Shown one piece after another: positions 46,768-56,478 of a stretch of DNA of 64,000 bases (positions are counted from its first letter, which is position 1; every line of letters starts with the position of its first letter). This DNA comes from Flavobacteriaceae bacterium MAR_2010_72 (GTDB lineage: Bacteria > Bacteroidota > Bacteroidia > Flavobacteriales > Flavobacteriaceae): positions 3,347,344-3,411,343 of the forward strand of contig QXCW01000002.1 in NCBI GenBank assembly GCA_003550275.1, given 5' to 3'. The position numbers were made by a program, and so were the translations under genes. A model generated the notes under the pieces. That model made no database searches and was not told where the DNA came from. It saw nothing but the letters and a program-made list of their open reading frames with translations.

Positions 46768-49122
46768 ATGAAGTTTGCACTAACCATCTTTATTCTATTA
46801 TTTTCATTGCATGTGGTATCCCAAGAAAAGATTCCGATTAATTACAATGATGTTGCTTTAAGCGAGGTTTTTATTGATTTAGAAAACAAGTTTAGTATTA
46901 AATTTTCATTTAATTCTGAATTGGTGAGCAATGAATTCGTGAACTTTCAATCTGATGGTGCCACTTTAGAAGAGGTCTTAATTGCCATTGAAACACAAAT
47001 CAATATTAAATTCAGAAAAGAATCAGAACGTTATTACACTGTTAAACGAATTCCAAAAACCGACTTAACAAGCACACAACTTCTTCAAGAGGTTGTAATT
47101 AATGAATACATCACTTCGGGGATCAATAAGGTAAATGATGACGCGTCTATTTCAGTTTCACCAAAGGAATTAGGAATTCTTCCAGGACTGACCGAGCCCG
47201 ATGTATTACAAAGCATTCAATTACTTCCAGGAGTTCAAAGTCCCACCGAAACAGCTTCCGGGGTGTATATCAGAGGTGGAACACCAGACCAAAATCTTGT
47301 ACTATGGGATGGAATAAAAATGTATCATTCAGGACACTTTTTCGGAACCATATCCGCTTTTAATCCTTACATAACTGAAGATATTAGATTGTATAAAAAC
47401 GGAACCAGAGCCAAATACGGCAACAGAATTTCGGGCGTTATTGATATTATATCTGACAATGCTATTCCTGAAAAACTTCAAGTCGGTTTAGGGTTTAATA
47501 TGACACATGCAGACGCATTTGTAAAAGCTCCAATAAGTGAATCAACAGCCATTATTGTTTCGGCAAGACGCTCCATTAATGATATTTTTACCACCGAAAC
47601 CTTTAAAAATCTATCCAAGCGCGTTTTTCAAGACACCAAAATTTCTGAAGGGAATAAAGTGTTTGAAGACGATGAGGTAACAACCACAAAAGATCTCTTT
47701 TATTTTACTGATTTCACACTTAAGGCGATTGTAAAACCTAATGAAAACAATGATATTACTGTTAGTACTTTGTTTACCAAGAACAAATTGGACTACGGGT
47801 TTTTAATAGAAGAGTACGACGAAGCTTCACAGGACAAATTAGACATATCTAATCATGGCACTAGTTTAAAATGGGGGCATATTTACAATTCAAAACTGTC
47901 ACATACGGTTAGCGGTTACTTTTCGAGTTTTGATTTAGAATATGTAGGCAGTAATAGCATTACAGATGAGTTTAATGATGAATTAGCCAAAGAAAACGGG
48001 ATTGATGATTTTGGCGTTTCGTATGATCTAAATTGGGCATTCAGGGAGCAATCTTCACTTGGCTTTGGGTATCAGTTTTCTTCAAGCAAGGTAAAATACT
48101 TGTTGAGTTTTGAAGATAGCGAGAGCCCTGAAGATAATTTCAGAGAATCAAATATCAACACCAATAATAACCATTCTATTTATGTTGATTACCAATACAA
48201 GGTAAAAGATAAATGGTTTTTCAATCTTGGTTTAAGAAACAGCTACTTTTCAGTGCTTGATAGATTTTTTGTAGAACCAAGATTCCAACTAGAAACGAAA
48301 TTAAATTCGAATTTTAAGTTCAAAGCCTCTGCTGAAAGACTTCATCAGGCAGTTAGCCAAGTTGTAGAGTTCAACACCAAAGATTTTGGTCTTGAAAATC
48401 AAATATGGGCGCTGTCTGATGGCGATTTAATACCTGTGCTTAAAAGTACCCAGCTCACTTCAGGATTTGTTTTTAACAAAGATGGCTGGAATATAGATAT
48501 TGAAGGCTACTATAAAAATATAAAAGGACTTACTTCATTTACTTTAGGATTTAACAATGAGGACGATTTTTTTTCAAAAGGGAAAAGCAACGTTTTAGGA
48601 CTTGAACTTTTAGTGAAAAAGCGAATAGAAAACTATAGAACATGGTTAAGCTATTCATTGATAGATAATGATTTTAAATTCAGTAATATAAATAATGGGG
48701 AAGCATTTCCAGGGAATGCCGATATTACTCATCAATTAACATGGTCACATACCTATGAATGGAAAAACTTTAATGTCTCATTGGGTTGGAATTGGAGAAC
48801 AGGAATACCTTTTACAATGGCAACAGGAATTATGGACACACCAAATGGATCTGTAATTGTATTTGATGATACTAACGGAGATCGTTTGCCCGACTATCAC
48901 AGACTCGACATATCGACTACCTATAAATTCAATATGTCTAATAATGAAAGATGGAAAGGAAAGCTTGGGCTATCTGTGCTAAATGTGTACAATCAGAAAA
49001 ACATTTTAAGCAGAACCTATGAAAAGCGACAAAGCACAACAGATAATGGTGAAGTTATACGGGAAATCAATAAAAATTCGCTGGGCATAACACCTAATCT
49101 GGTATTTAGAGTTGAATTCTAA
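46768..49122 (+). CDS. TonB-dependent outer-membrane receptor with STN signalling domain
   Basis: A 784-residue receptor. It has a signal peptide (about 1-18, VVSQE), an STN (secretin/TonB N-terminal) domain at about 22-92, a plug domain at about 130-235 (ASGVYIRGGTPDQNLVLWDG), and a beta-barrel ending in Phe (LVFRVEF). The STN domain contacts FecR-type proteins, consistent with the operon. There is no carboxypeptidase-like CarbopepD_reg domain and no SusD-type partner gene next to it. So it resembles FecA-type transducers rather than polysaccharide SusC/D systems; the ligand is unknown. Confidence 0.94.
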   Translation: MKFALTIFILLFSLHVVSQEKIPINYNDVALSEVFIDLENKFSIKFSFNSELVSNEFVNFQSDGATLEEVLIAIETQINIKFRKESERYYTVKRIPKTDLTSTQLLQEVVINEYITSGINKVNDDASISVSPKELGILPGLTEPDVLQSIQLLPGVQSPTETASGVYIRGGTPDQNLVLWDGIKMYHSGHFFGTISAFNPYITEDIRLYKNGTRAKYGNRISGVIDIISDNAIPEKLQVGLGFNMTHADAFVKAPISESTAIIVSARRSINDIFTTETFKNLSKRVFQDTKISEGNKVFEDDEVTTTKDLFYFTDFTLKAIVKPNENNDITVSTLFTKNKLDYGFLIEEYDEASQDKLDISNHGTSLKWGHIYNSKLSHTVSGYFSSFDLEYVGSNSITDEFNDELAKENGIDDFGVSYDLNWAFREQSSLGFGYQFSSSKVKYLLSFEDSESPEDNFRESNINTNNNHSIYVDYQYKVKDKWFFNLGLRNSYFSVLDRFFVEPRFQLETKLNSNFKFKASAERLHQAVSQVVEFNTKDFGLENQIWALSDGDLIPVLKSTQLTSGFVFNKDGWNIDIEGYYKNIKGLTSFTLGFNNEDDFFSKGKSNVLGLELLVKKRIENYRTWLSYSLIDNDFKFSNINNGEAFPGNADITHQLTWSHTYEWKNFNVSLGWNWRTGIPFTMATGIMDTPNGSVIVFDDTNGDRLPDYHRLDISTTYKFNMSNNERWKGKLGLSVLNVYNQKNILSRTYEKRQSTTDNGEVIREINKNSLGITPNLVFRVEF

Positions 49123-49143
49123 ATTATCCTTTTAGTAAGCGTC

Positions 49144-50301
49144 TCAGACTGGCTTTTTATGAAGCAATCGCGTAAGTTTAATGGACAGGTCGGTTAAGAT
49201 GATTTTTGAATTCCCGTTGCGCTCAATATGATAAATGGCATCACTTAACTCATTATTAATTTCAATGATATTGCCATTATGAATAAATGGCGCAAAACTT
49301 TCAAGCTTAAATCCTTCCGTTTTAGGCTCAATATAAACGAGATCAGTAGCTTTGTAATTAAACAACATGGCTTGTCTGAAAAAATTTAGACAAAATTGTA
49401 AAAATTGCTTTTGGGTTTCACGACCGGTTTTAGCAACGGTTTCACTCCATGAGATCAAATCATGTATAGCACTCTTATTGCCTTTAGCTTTAAATGCGCT
49501 CCTTATCCAAAATACAAACCATTCTTCAAATTGAATATCTTCTGAATCTTGATAGACTAAATCACAAGCTTTATTATAATTTCCATTAGCCTGATGGGCT
49601 ATTTTAGCCGCTTCAGTTTCACCCAACTGAAAATTTTTTATTAACCCTTCTTTTATAACCTCTTCAGACAACGGTGGGAAATGTAATAGTTGACAACGAG
49701 ACCTGATAGTGTTGATAATTTGCTCTTCCTCTTCTGCAACCAAAATAAAAACAGTTTTGTTAGGCGGTTCTTCTACAAGCTTTAAAAGCTTATTGGCGCA
49801 TTCTGAATTCATTTTTTCAGCCATCCAAATGATCATAACCTTATAGCCGCCCTGATAAGCTTTCAGTGAAAGTGCACTGTATATGTCCGCTGCTTCATGA
49901 ACACTAATATTTCCTTGTTTGTTGTCAATACCTAAAATTTTATACCAATCAAACAAGTTGCCATATGGCTGTTCCATTAAAAATTTTCGCCAATAGTCTA
50001 AAAAGTGTTTACTAGTAGGGTGTTTTACTTTTATCTCATCATTAGAGTTTACAGGAAAAACAAAATGTAGATCTGGATGAGAAAAAGTTTCATTTTTTGC
50101 GTCTTTTTTAACGGCTTCAAGATCGTTTTGAACATCCGTTTTGCCAGCCAAAAGATATTGGGCATAGGCAATTGCCATGGGTAATGTGCCACTGCCTTCA
50201 GGGCCCACAAACATCTGTGCATGAGGAACTCTGCCATGATTTGCAGACTGCAACAGATGACTTTTTATATGTTCTTGACCTAAAATTTTTGAAAAAAGCA
50301 T
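49144..50301 (-). CDS. holB: DNA polymerase III delta' subunit
   Basis: A 385-residue clamp-loader subunit. The N-terminal KILGQEHIKSHLLQSANHGR is followed by a Walker A-like loop GPEGSGTLPMAIAYAQ that lacks the usual Lys, as expected for delta', which does not hydrolyse ATP. NSECANKLLKLVEEPPNKTV and the IINTIRSRCQLLHFPPL segment (SRC motif) confirm the family. The frame is open to 50337, but the ATG at 50301 gives the natural start MLFSKILGQ. It converges on the TonB receptor gene. Confidence 0.94.
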   Translation of the reverse strand: MLFSKILGQEHIKSHLLQSANHGRVPHAQMFVGPEGSGTLPMAIAYAQYLLAGKTDVQNDLEAVKKDAKNETFSHPDLHFVFPVNSNDEIKVKHPTSKHFLDYWRKFLMEQPYGNLFDWYKILGIDNKQGNISVHEAADIYSALSLKAYQGGYKVMIIWMAEKMNSECANKLLKLVEEPPNKTVFILVAEEEEQIINTIRSRCQLLHFPPLSEEVIKEGLIKNFQLGETEAAKIAHQANGNYNKACDLVYQDSEDIQFEEWFVFWIRSAFKAKGNKSAIHDLISWSETVAKTGRETQKQFLQFCLNFFRQAMLFNYKATDLVYIEPKTEGFKLESFAPFIHNGNIIEINNELSDAIYHIERNGNSKIILTDLSIKLTRLLHKKPV

Positions 50302-50449
50302 GAACAAATATAGTAGAATAGATGCTTTCAAATGCATTAAGTCTAAATAAAAGGTTAGTCATCGACTTTTGTGGGCTATAGAGTAAAATTTATTTTAAGT
50401 TTGAGTCCCTCATTAATCTATTAGTTTTTAATTATTTAAAATTAAGACC

Positions 50450-51298
50450 ATGAAAAAGACTACTATATTTTTGCTATTAATAGTTGTAAACTCTTTCTAT
50501 GTAATTGGTCAGGTTACCAGACAAGGATTTGACAATCAACAAAAGGATAACTGGCTCTACACATCAAACATCCCTTTTTACGAATTTAGTAACGGCGCAG
50601 ATTTGTGGAAGCAAAAATCAGGCTCCAACGGACGAATTAGCGGACCGTTTTCAGGAACATCGTATTTAGCGGGTCGAGATTTGGACAATGAATATTCTGA
50701 AAGCGTTACTGGAATGGCATCGCCAGAGCACATTTTAAACTTTGAACCGATTTATATTGGAGGACTAGGCGCAGAAATGTCGTTTAGAGTACATTATGTA
50801 GGCATCGACAAAAACGATTACATTTACTATCAATTGTCCTATAATAATGGAACTGACTGGTCGACCTATGATTATATGGCCGATGTGTTTAGAACCAATC
50901 AAAACGGTAATTTTAATTCAAGAGGCTGGGAAGAAGTTAAGTACACGGTGCCAACAGGTCCTAGTTTTGTAAGAATGAGACTTGTTATTTATCAAAACGG
51001 AAATGAATATTTAGGTTTTGATGACTTTCAAGTTGTTTCACAAACCTTATCAACCAAGGATAATTTAATTGAAGGATTTACTTATGGCCCAAACCCAACC
51101 AACGGGGTCTTAAGAATGAAAGCGAAAACAACTTTAGACAAAGCTTCAGTTTATGATGTTTTGGGTAAGGAAGTGTTTAGCCAAAAAGGCAGCTCTACAG
51201 AAATGACCTTGAACATCGCTAACATTACAAGTGGTTTATACCTTGTAAAAGTACAATCTGGAGAAGTGACACAAACCTTTAAAATAATCAATAAGTAA
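50450..51298 (+). CDS. Secreted protein with T9SS type A sorting domain
   Basis: A 282-residue exported protein with a signal peptide (1 to about 20, YVIGQV). The middle part (about 25-195) is beta-rich and has the jelly-roll-like pattern ISGPFSGTSYLAGRDLDNE and FVRMRLVIYQNGNEYLGFDD, as in carbohydrate-binding or concanavalin-like domains; the family is not certain. The last ~75 residues, YGPNPTNGVLRMK to TFKIINK, are a T9SS type A sorting domain. A TAAGTTTG box at 50396-50403 is its likely promoter, and a terminator follows. Confidence 0.82.
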   Translation: MKKTTIFLLLIVVNSFYVIGQVTRQGFDNQQKDNWLYTSNIPFYEFSNGADLWKQKSGSNGRISGPFSGTSYLAGRDLDNEYSESVTGMASPEHILNFEPIYIGGLGAEMSFRVHYVGIDKNDYIYYQLSYNNGTDWSTYDYMADVFRTNQNGNFNSRGWEEVKYTVPTGPSFVRMRLVIYQNGNEYLGFDDFQVVSQTLSTKDNLIEGFTYGPNPTNGVLRMKAKTTLDKASVYDVLGKEVFSQKGSSTEMTLNIANITSGLYLVKVQSGEVTQTFKIINK

Positions 51299-51319
51299 CT
51301 ACTTCCTTATAAAAAAAAT

Positions 51320-51360
51320 GACAATCCGAGTGACTTTTTATTAAGTTACTCGGATTGTTC
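51320..51360 (+). terminator. Rho-independent terminator after the T9SS cargo gene
   Basis: A 15-bp stem with one G-T pair, ACAATCCGAGTGACT paired with AGTTACTCGGATTGT, an 8-11 nt loop and a T-rich tail. Confidence 0.8.
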
Positions 51361-51363
51361 GTT

Positions 51364-51371
51364 TATATTTG
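51364..51371 (+). promoter_or_regulatory. -7 box TATATTTG for pgk
   Basis: A perfect TAnnTTTG match directly after the preceding terminator and 56 bp before the pgk ATG; no clear -33 TTG at standard spacing. Confidence 0.5.
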
Positions 51372-51427
51372 TTTCTTAAACCAAGTCCAACTTATTTCTG
51401 AACAGATTTTATTAATAGTATTATACA

Positions 51428-52615
51428 ATGAAAACGCTTAACGATTTTGATTTTAAAGATAAAAAAGCATTGATTAGAGTAGACTTTAATGTACCTCTTA
51501 ACGAAAAATTTGAGGTAACTGATGCAACTAGAATTGTCTCGGCAAAACCTACACTAGTTAAAATCATGGAAGATGGTGGTAGTTGTATTTTAATGTCCCA
51601 CCTTGGAAGACCAAAAGGAGTTCAAGATGAATTTTCTCTAAAGCATATTGTTTCTAAAGTAGAAGATGTTTTAGGGGTAGAAGTTAAATTTGTTAGTGAT
51701 TGTGTAGGTCCTAATGCAGAAGAAGCGGCAAAAAACTTAAAACCTGGCGAAATACTATTACTTGAAAACTTGAGATTTCATAATGAAGAGGAAGCTGGGG
51801 ATACAGACTTTGCTAAAAAATTATCTGTTTTAGGAGATGTCTATGTAAACGACGCTTTTGGTACCGCACATAGAGCTCATGCTTCAACAACCATTGTAGC
51901 AGATTTTTTTCCAAAGAAAAAATGCTTCGGCTACCTTTTGGCGCAAGAAATAGAAAGTATTGAAAAAGTTATGCAAACAGGAGAAAAGCCTGTTTTGGCG
52001 GTTTTGGGAGGCGCTAAAGTTTCTTCTAAAATCACTATTATAGAGAATATTTTAGACAAAGTAGATCATTTAATTATTGGCGGCGGAATGACCTTTACCT
52101 TCGTTAAGGCTCAAGGTGGAAGCGTTGGAGACTCCATTTGTGAAGATGATAAAATGGAATTGGCTTTAAGCATTTTAAAGCAGGCCAAACAAAAGAATGT
52201 TCAAATTCATTTACCTGTTGATGTGGTTGCTGCAGATGCTTTCAGTAATGATGCAAACACCAAAGTCATGGATGTTTACCATATTACAGAGGGTTGGCAA
52301 GGCTTGGATGCTGGGCCAAAATCATTGGAGAATTTTAAATCTGTCGTGCTTCAGTCTAAAACAATCCTTTGGAACGGCCCCTTGGGTGTTTTTGAAATGG
52401 AACGCTTTGCTAACGGGACTATTGAGCTTGGGAATTTTATAGCTGAATCCACAAAAAATGGCGCCTTTTCTTTAGTTGGAGGCGGCGACTCTGTTGCGGC
52501 GGTTAAAGAATTCGGTTTTGAAGATAAGGTAAGTTATGTAAGCACTGGTGGAGGCGCTATGTTGGAAAGCCTTGAAGGGAAAACACTCCCAGGAATTGCC
52601 GCAATTTTAAACTAG
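51428..52615 (+). CDS. pgk: Phosphoglycerate kinase
   Basis: A 395-residue glycolytic enzyme making ATP and 3-phosphoglycerate from 1,3-bisphosphoglycerate. Diagnostic segments are [19 protein letters not shown] (N-terminal substrate site), [31 protein letters not shown] and the C-terminal nucleotide site [16 protein letters not shown]. Length is normal. It appears to be monocistronic with its own promoter box; the MltD-like gene follows after 99 bp. Confidence 0.97.
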   Translation: MKTLNDFDFKDKKALIRVDFNVPLNEKFEVTDATRIVSAKPTLVKIMEDGGSCILMSHLGRPKGVQDEFSLKHIVSKVEDVLGVEVKFVSDCVGPNAEEAAKNLKPGEILLLENLRFHNEEEAGDTDFAKKLSVLGDVYVNDAFGTAHRAHASTTIVADFFPKKKCFGYLLAQEIESIEKVMQTGEKPVLAVLGGAKVSSKITIIENILDKVDHLIIGGGMTFTFVKAQGGSVGDSICEDDKMELALSILKQAKQKNVQIHLPVDVVAADAFSNDANTKVMDVYHITEGWQGLDAGPKSLENFKSVVLQSKTILWNGPLGVFEMERFANGTIELGNFIAESTKNGAFSLVGGGDSVAAVKEFGFEDKVSYVSTGGGAMLESLEGKTLPGIAAILN

Positions 52616-52714
52616 GTTGTGTTGTAATAATGTTAAACAAACAGCTTAATTTTCATTTTAATCCAAAAAATACGATTTTAGCTTACCCCTCGTTGATAAA
52701 TATAATAGGGAATA

Positions 52715-54268
52715 ATGAATAAAGGACTTCAATCATTAGTGTTTTTATACTTGTTTTTTTATGGTATTTGCAGTGCCCAAGAAGGCAGTAAAAAACAAAT
52801 TCCACTTGCAAGAGACACAATAATAGACGGAAAAATTGTTTCAAAAAAGGCTATTTCTCCAGTTTCAGATTCATTGTCCATAAATACGTTAGAGGATTAT
52901 CAACTTGCTAAAGATTTTGACCAAAAGTGGCTTGAAGAGCTTTATAGTAACAGTCTTTTTGATAGTATCTATATCTCAGTTTCAGAACTTACCTATGATC
53001 CTGTTGATTATCCTGAACTTTTAACTGATACAATAAAGGCTAGACTTGAGGTTTTAAACGCTAAAACACCATTTAATATAGAATATAACCCTTCACTTGA
53101 AAGCGTTATAAAATCGTATTTAAAACATCGAAGACAGTCATTGGAGCGCTTAATGTCTTTAAGTGAATTCTACTTTCCTTTATTTGAACAGGAGCTAGAT
53201 AACCATGATGTTCCTTTAGAACTTAAATATTTGGCCATTGTTGAATCTGCTTTAAAACCTAGGGCCAAATCACGAGTTGGAGCAACGGGTTTGTGGCAGT
53301 TTATGTTTGCTACTGGCAAAATGTATGGTTTAAATGTGAGTAGTTATGTCGACGAACGCAGTGATCCTATTAAATCTACAGATGCTGCGAGTAAATATTT
53401 GGCTAAACTCTATGAAATTTTTGGAGATTGGGATTTGGCCTTGGCAGCATACAATTCAGGCCCTGGAAATGTAAGTAAAGCCATTCGCAGGTCTGGAGGT
53501 TATCAAAATTACTGGAATATCAGGCCGTTTTTACCTCGCGAAACAGCGGGCTATTTACCAGCATTTTTGGCGACTATGTATATTTTTGAATTTGCTGAAC
53601 AGCATGGATTTAAAAAAGTTAAGCCTGATTTCAGGTATTTTGAAACCGATACCATTCAGGTCAAACAAATGATCACTCTGGATCAGGTTTCTGAACTGTT
53701 GGATTTACCGGTAGAGGAACTACAATTTTTGAATCCTTCATATAAATTAGATATCATTCCCTACATAAAAGGGGAAAATTACGCGTTGAGGTTGCCTAAA
53801 CACGCTTTAGGCAAGTTTGTTAATAACGAAGATCAAATCTATGCTTATGTCAAATCTGAATTTGATAAACGTGAAAAACCTCTCCCTCAATTTTTCGATT
53901 CTGAATCCAAAACAACTTATAGAGTAAAGTCTGGTGATTATTTAGGGAAAATTGCAAGAATTTATGGCGTAAGAGTGAGTCAAATTAAACAGTGGAATGG
54001 ATTGCGAAGCAACAATTTGAGAATAGGTCAGCGCTTAACCATTTATCCCAGAAACCCATCATCAAATGCTTCAACGGTTGTTAAAACTACTTCCCCAAAA
54101 ACCGTAGAGGTTAATGGAAAGCAAACCTATAAAGTACAAAGTGGAGACTCTCTTTGGAGCATATCGCAAAAATTTCCAGGAGTTTCGGTGCAAAATATTA
54201 AAGATTGGAACGATATTAGTGGCACAAAACTAACCGTCGGGATGACGCTCATTGTTTCCAACAAATAA
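52715..54268 (+). CDS. Lytic transglycosylase with two LysM domains (MltD-like)
   Basis: A 517-residue envelope enzyme with a signal peptide (1 to about 22, CSAQE). The SLT/goose-lysozyme-like domain lies at about 155-320: YLAIVESALKPRAKS holds the catalytic Glu177, then GATGLWQFMFATGKMYGL and LALAAYNSGPGNV. Two LysM domains follow at about 403-446 and 471-515 (both with YxVxSGD and GxxL endings). It cleaves peptidoglycan glycan strands without hydrolysis, leaving 1,6-anhydro ends. MltD of E. coli is a lipoprotein; this one has no lipobox. A DUF4837 lipoprotein gene follows after 16 bp. Confidence 0.93.
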   Translation: MNKGLQSLVFLYLFFYGICSAQEGSKKQIPLARDTIIDGKIVSKKAISPVSDSLSINTLEDYQLAKDFDQKWLEELYSNSLFDSIYISVSELTYDPVDYPELLTDTIKARLEVLNAKTPFNIEYNPSLESVIKSYLKHRRQSLERLMSLSEFYFPLFEQELDNHDVPLELKYLAIVESALKPRAKSRVGATGLWQFMFATGKMYGLNVSSYVDERSDPIKSTDAASKYLAKLYEIFGDWDLALAAYNSGPGNVSKAIRRSGGYQNYWNIRPFLPRETAGYLPAFLATMYIFEFAEQHGFKKVKPDFRYFETDTIQVKQMITLDQVSELLDLPVEELQFLNPSYKLDIIPYIKGENYALRLPKHALGKFVNNEDQIYAYVKSEFDKREKPLPQFFDSESKTTYRVKSGDYLGKIARIYGVRVSQIKQWNGLRSNNLRIGQRLTIYPRNPSSNASTVVKTTSPKTVEVNGKQTYKVQSGDSLWSISQKFPGVSVQNIKDWNDISGTKLTVGMTLIVSNK

Positions 54269-54284
54269 TTTTAAAAATCAATCC

Positions 54285-55259
54285 ATGAAAAATTCCTTTT
54301 TAGCCTTCACTTTAGCAGTGTTATTAGTAGCCTGTGGAGGAGATTCGAAAAACAAACGAATAGTACCAAATTCTTCAGGGAACATTAACAATGTGTCCGT
54401 TGTGGTTGACAACTTACTATGGGAAGACACTGTAGGCGAGGCCATTCGAAGTGTATTGGCAGCCCCCTTAGAAGGCCTACCTCAGGACGAACCTATTTTC
54501 GATTTAAGTCAAATGCCGACCCAAGTATTTTCAGGGTTCACAACCAAGAACAGAACAATCCTTAAAATTGAAAAAGGAAAGCCAGCTGACACTAAAATAC
54601 TTACCGATGTTTATGCCAAACCACAAGTACTAGCTCTAATTACAGGTGAAACCAATGCTGAAATTGAAGAGCAATTAATGGCTAATGCTGAAAAGATTAT
54701 TGATGCATTTAAAAAAGCGGAAATCAAGGAGCAACAAAGACGAATTGCGCTTTCATTGTTTGATGATGAACCCTTACAGGAAAACCTCGGGATTAACTTA
54801 AAGTTTTCTTCGGTTTATCGTATAGCGAAAAAAGAAGATCATTTTTTCTGGATACGAAAGGACACCAAAACTGGAACTATGGACCTTTTGGTGTATCAAG
54901 TACCACTAGATGCAATAAGAAAAGGGGATAGTGCTGTGGTTGATGTTGTAAAATTGAGAGATTCTATTGGTAAAAATCATATTCCAGGACGTATTGAAGG
55001 CGCCCATATGACAACAGAAAATGCGTATTCCCCTTATATTTTTCAAACCATTATTGACAATAAGCCAACTTTGGAAACAAAGGGTATTTGGGATGTTAAA
55101 AATGATTTTATGTCTGGGCCATTTATTAATTATGCCATAGAGGACCAAGTGAATGACAGGTATGTGGTTATTGAAGGCTATGTTTTTGCGCCATCCGTTC
55201 AAAAACGGGACTACATATTTGAATTAGAATCCATTATAAGATCGGTTAAGATCAAATAA
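54285..55259 (+). CDS. DUF4837 family lipoprotein
   Basis: A 324-residue protein with a lipoprotein signal MKNSFLAFTLAVLLVACGG (lipobox LVAC, Cys about 17). The N-terminal half, with VVVDNLLWEDTVGEAIRSVL and PQDEPIFDLSQMP, matches DUF4837, a Bacteroidota family of unknown function. I use the ATG at 54285, which gives a proper lipoprotein signal, although the frame starts at 54252 inside the upstream gene. It is 16 bp after the transglycosylase gene and ends at a bidirectional terminator. Confidence 0.85.
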   Translation: MKNSFLAFTLAVLLVACGGDSKNKRIVPNSSGNINNVSVVVDNLLWEDTVGEAIRSVLAAPLEGLPQDEPIFDLSQMPTQVFSGFTTKNRTILKIEKGKPADTKILTDVYAKPQVLALITGETNAEIEEQLMANAEKIIDAFKKAEIKEQQRRIALSLFDDEPLQENLGINLKFSSVYRIAKKEDHFFWIRKDTKTGTMDLLVYQVPLDAIRKGDSAVVDVVKLRDSIGKNHIPGRIEGAHMTTENAYSPYIFQTIIDNKPTLETKGIWDVKNDFMSGPFINYAIEDQVNDRYVVIEGYVFAPSVQKRDYIFELESIIRSVKIK

Positions 55260-55262
55260 AAT

Positions 55263-55293
55263 AAAAAAGCCAACTAATCTAGTTGGCTTTTTT
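55263..55293. terminator. Bidirectional terminator between DUF4837 and tatA genes
   Basis: A 13-bp perfect stem AAAAAAGCCAACT/AGTTGGCTTTTTT with a 5-nt loop, flanked by A and T runs, in the gap between convergent genes. Confidence 0.88.
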
Positions 55294-55310
55294 ATTGTGG
55301 TATTATTTTT

Positions 55311-55496
55311 TTATTCTTTCTTGTCAGCAGAAGACTTATCATCATCTTTACTGGCATCTTTAAATTCTTTGATTCCACTGCCTAAACCACGCATAAGTTC
55401 TGGTATTTTTTTACCTCCAAACAATAATAAAACAACCAAAACAACTAAAACGATTTGCCATGGGCCAATTGCTAAAAACATATGTGATGCGATCAT
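55311..55496 (-). CDS. tatA: Twin-arginine translocase TatA/TatE subunit
   Basis: A 61-residue protein with a single N-terminal hydrophobic helix (about 4-21, [20 protein letters not shown]) ending at [20 protein letters not shown], the conserved hinge and amphipathic helix of TatA. The acidic/basic tail ([15 protein letters not shown]) is typical. TatA oligomers form the pore for folded proteins carrying twin-arginine signals. No tatC gene is adjacent. Confidence 0.93.
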   Translation of the reverse strand: MIASHMFLAIGPWQIVLVVLVVLLLFGGKKIPELMRGLGSGIKEFKDASKDDDKSSADKKE

Positions 55497-55611
55497 AATT
55501 TTCTAATTTGAATTGCAAATTTAATAATTAAACTTCAAATTAAACGTTTAAAAGCAAACTTTAACCATGTGTACTTTAACTTGCACTTATTTTAATTAAT
55601 TTTGTGCTATA

Positions 55612-56478
55612 ATGACAGCAAAAAAGAAACAAAAAAAATTCGCCAAAAAGCTACTTCATAAATACAGGTTGGTAATTTTAAATGAAGACACCTTTGAAGA
55701 GCGTTTTGCAATGAAATTAACACGGCTTAATGTGTTTGTTATTGTGGCAATTTCTTCAATTTTACTTGTAACATCAACTATTTTGTTAATAGCGTTTACG
55801 TCATTGAGAGAGTATATACCGGGCTATTCTTCAACAGCATTAAAACAAAAAGCAACAGAACTCAATTACAAAACCGACTCTTTGCAGCAAGTTATAAGCA
55901 TGAACGATCAGTATTATCAATCCATAAAACGGGTTTTGACTGGTGATGTTAAAATGGTTGAATTCAACAAGGACTCTATAATTGAGGCGGCGAGTAAAGA
56001 CATAAATATTATTAATTTAAAACCAGCAAAAGAAGACTCATTGCTGCGCGATTTGGTGGATAAAGAGGATAAGTATAATTTGTTTGAATCTGCTATTTTA
56101 TCATCGAATTTTGTTTTATTTCCGCCTGTAAACGGCACTATTTCTGAAGCTTATAATGTTGAAGAACGTCATTATGCTGTGGATGTTGTAGTGGCCAAGG
56201 ACACGCCAGTCAAAGCTACTGCAGACGGCACTATAATTTTTGCTGAATGGACTGCCGAAACGGGCTATGTAGTAATTATTGAACACAGTAACGAACTTAT
56301 TTCAGTTTACAAGCACAATGCTTCCATCGCGAAAAGGCAAGGCGATTTAGTTAAGGCAGGAGAAGTGATTGCAATGGCAGGAAATACAGGTGAACTTACC
56401 ACGGGGCCACATTTGCATTTTGAATTATGGAGCAGAGGCTACCCAGTTAATCCAACAAACTTTATAGACTTTAAATAA
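55612..56478 (+). CDS. M23 family metallopeptidase (LytM-type, membrane-anchored)
   Basis: A 288-residue protein with a basic N-terminus (KKKQKKFAKK), one membrane helix (about 43-66, FVIVAISSILLVTSTILLIA), a linker, and the M23 peptidase domain from about 175. Zinc-site motifs are RHYAVDVVV (H...D) and the closing TTGPHLHFELW. Such enzymes cut peptidoglycan cross-links or act as regulators of amidases. The stop overlaps the start of the GH3 gene (TAATG), so the two are coupled. Confidence 0.92.
   Translation: MTAKKKQKKFAKKLLHKYRLVILNEDTFEERFAMKLTRLNVFVIVAISSILLVTSTILLIAFTSLREYIPGYSSTALKQKATELNYKTDSLQQVISMNDQYYQSIKRVLTGDVKMVEFNKDSIIEAASKDINIINLKPAKEDSLLRDLVDKEDKYNLFESAILSSNFVLFPPVNGTISEAYNVEERHYAVDVVVAKDTPVKATADGTIIFAEWTAETGYVVIIEHSNELISVYKHNASIAKRQGDLVKAGEVIAMAGNTGELTTGPHLHFELWSRGYPVNPTNFIDFK

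Noticed and set aside
49144..50301. Walker A loop without Lys as a sign of a damaged ATPase
   Set aside because: Delta' subunits of the clamp loader normally lack a functional Walker A, so this is expected.
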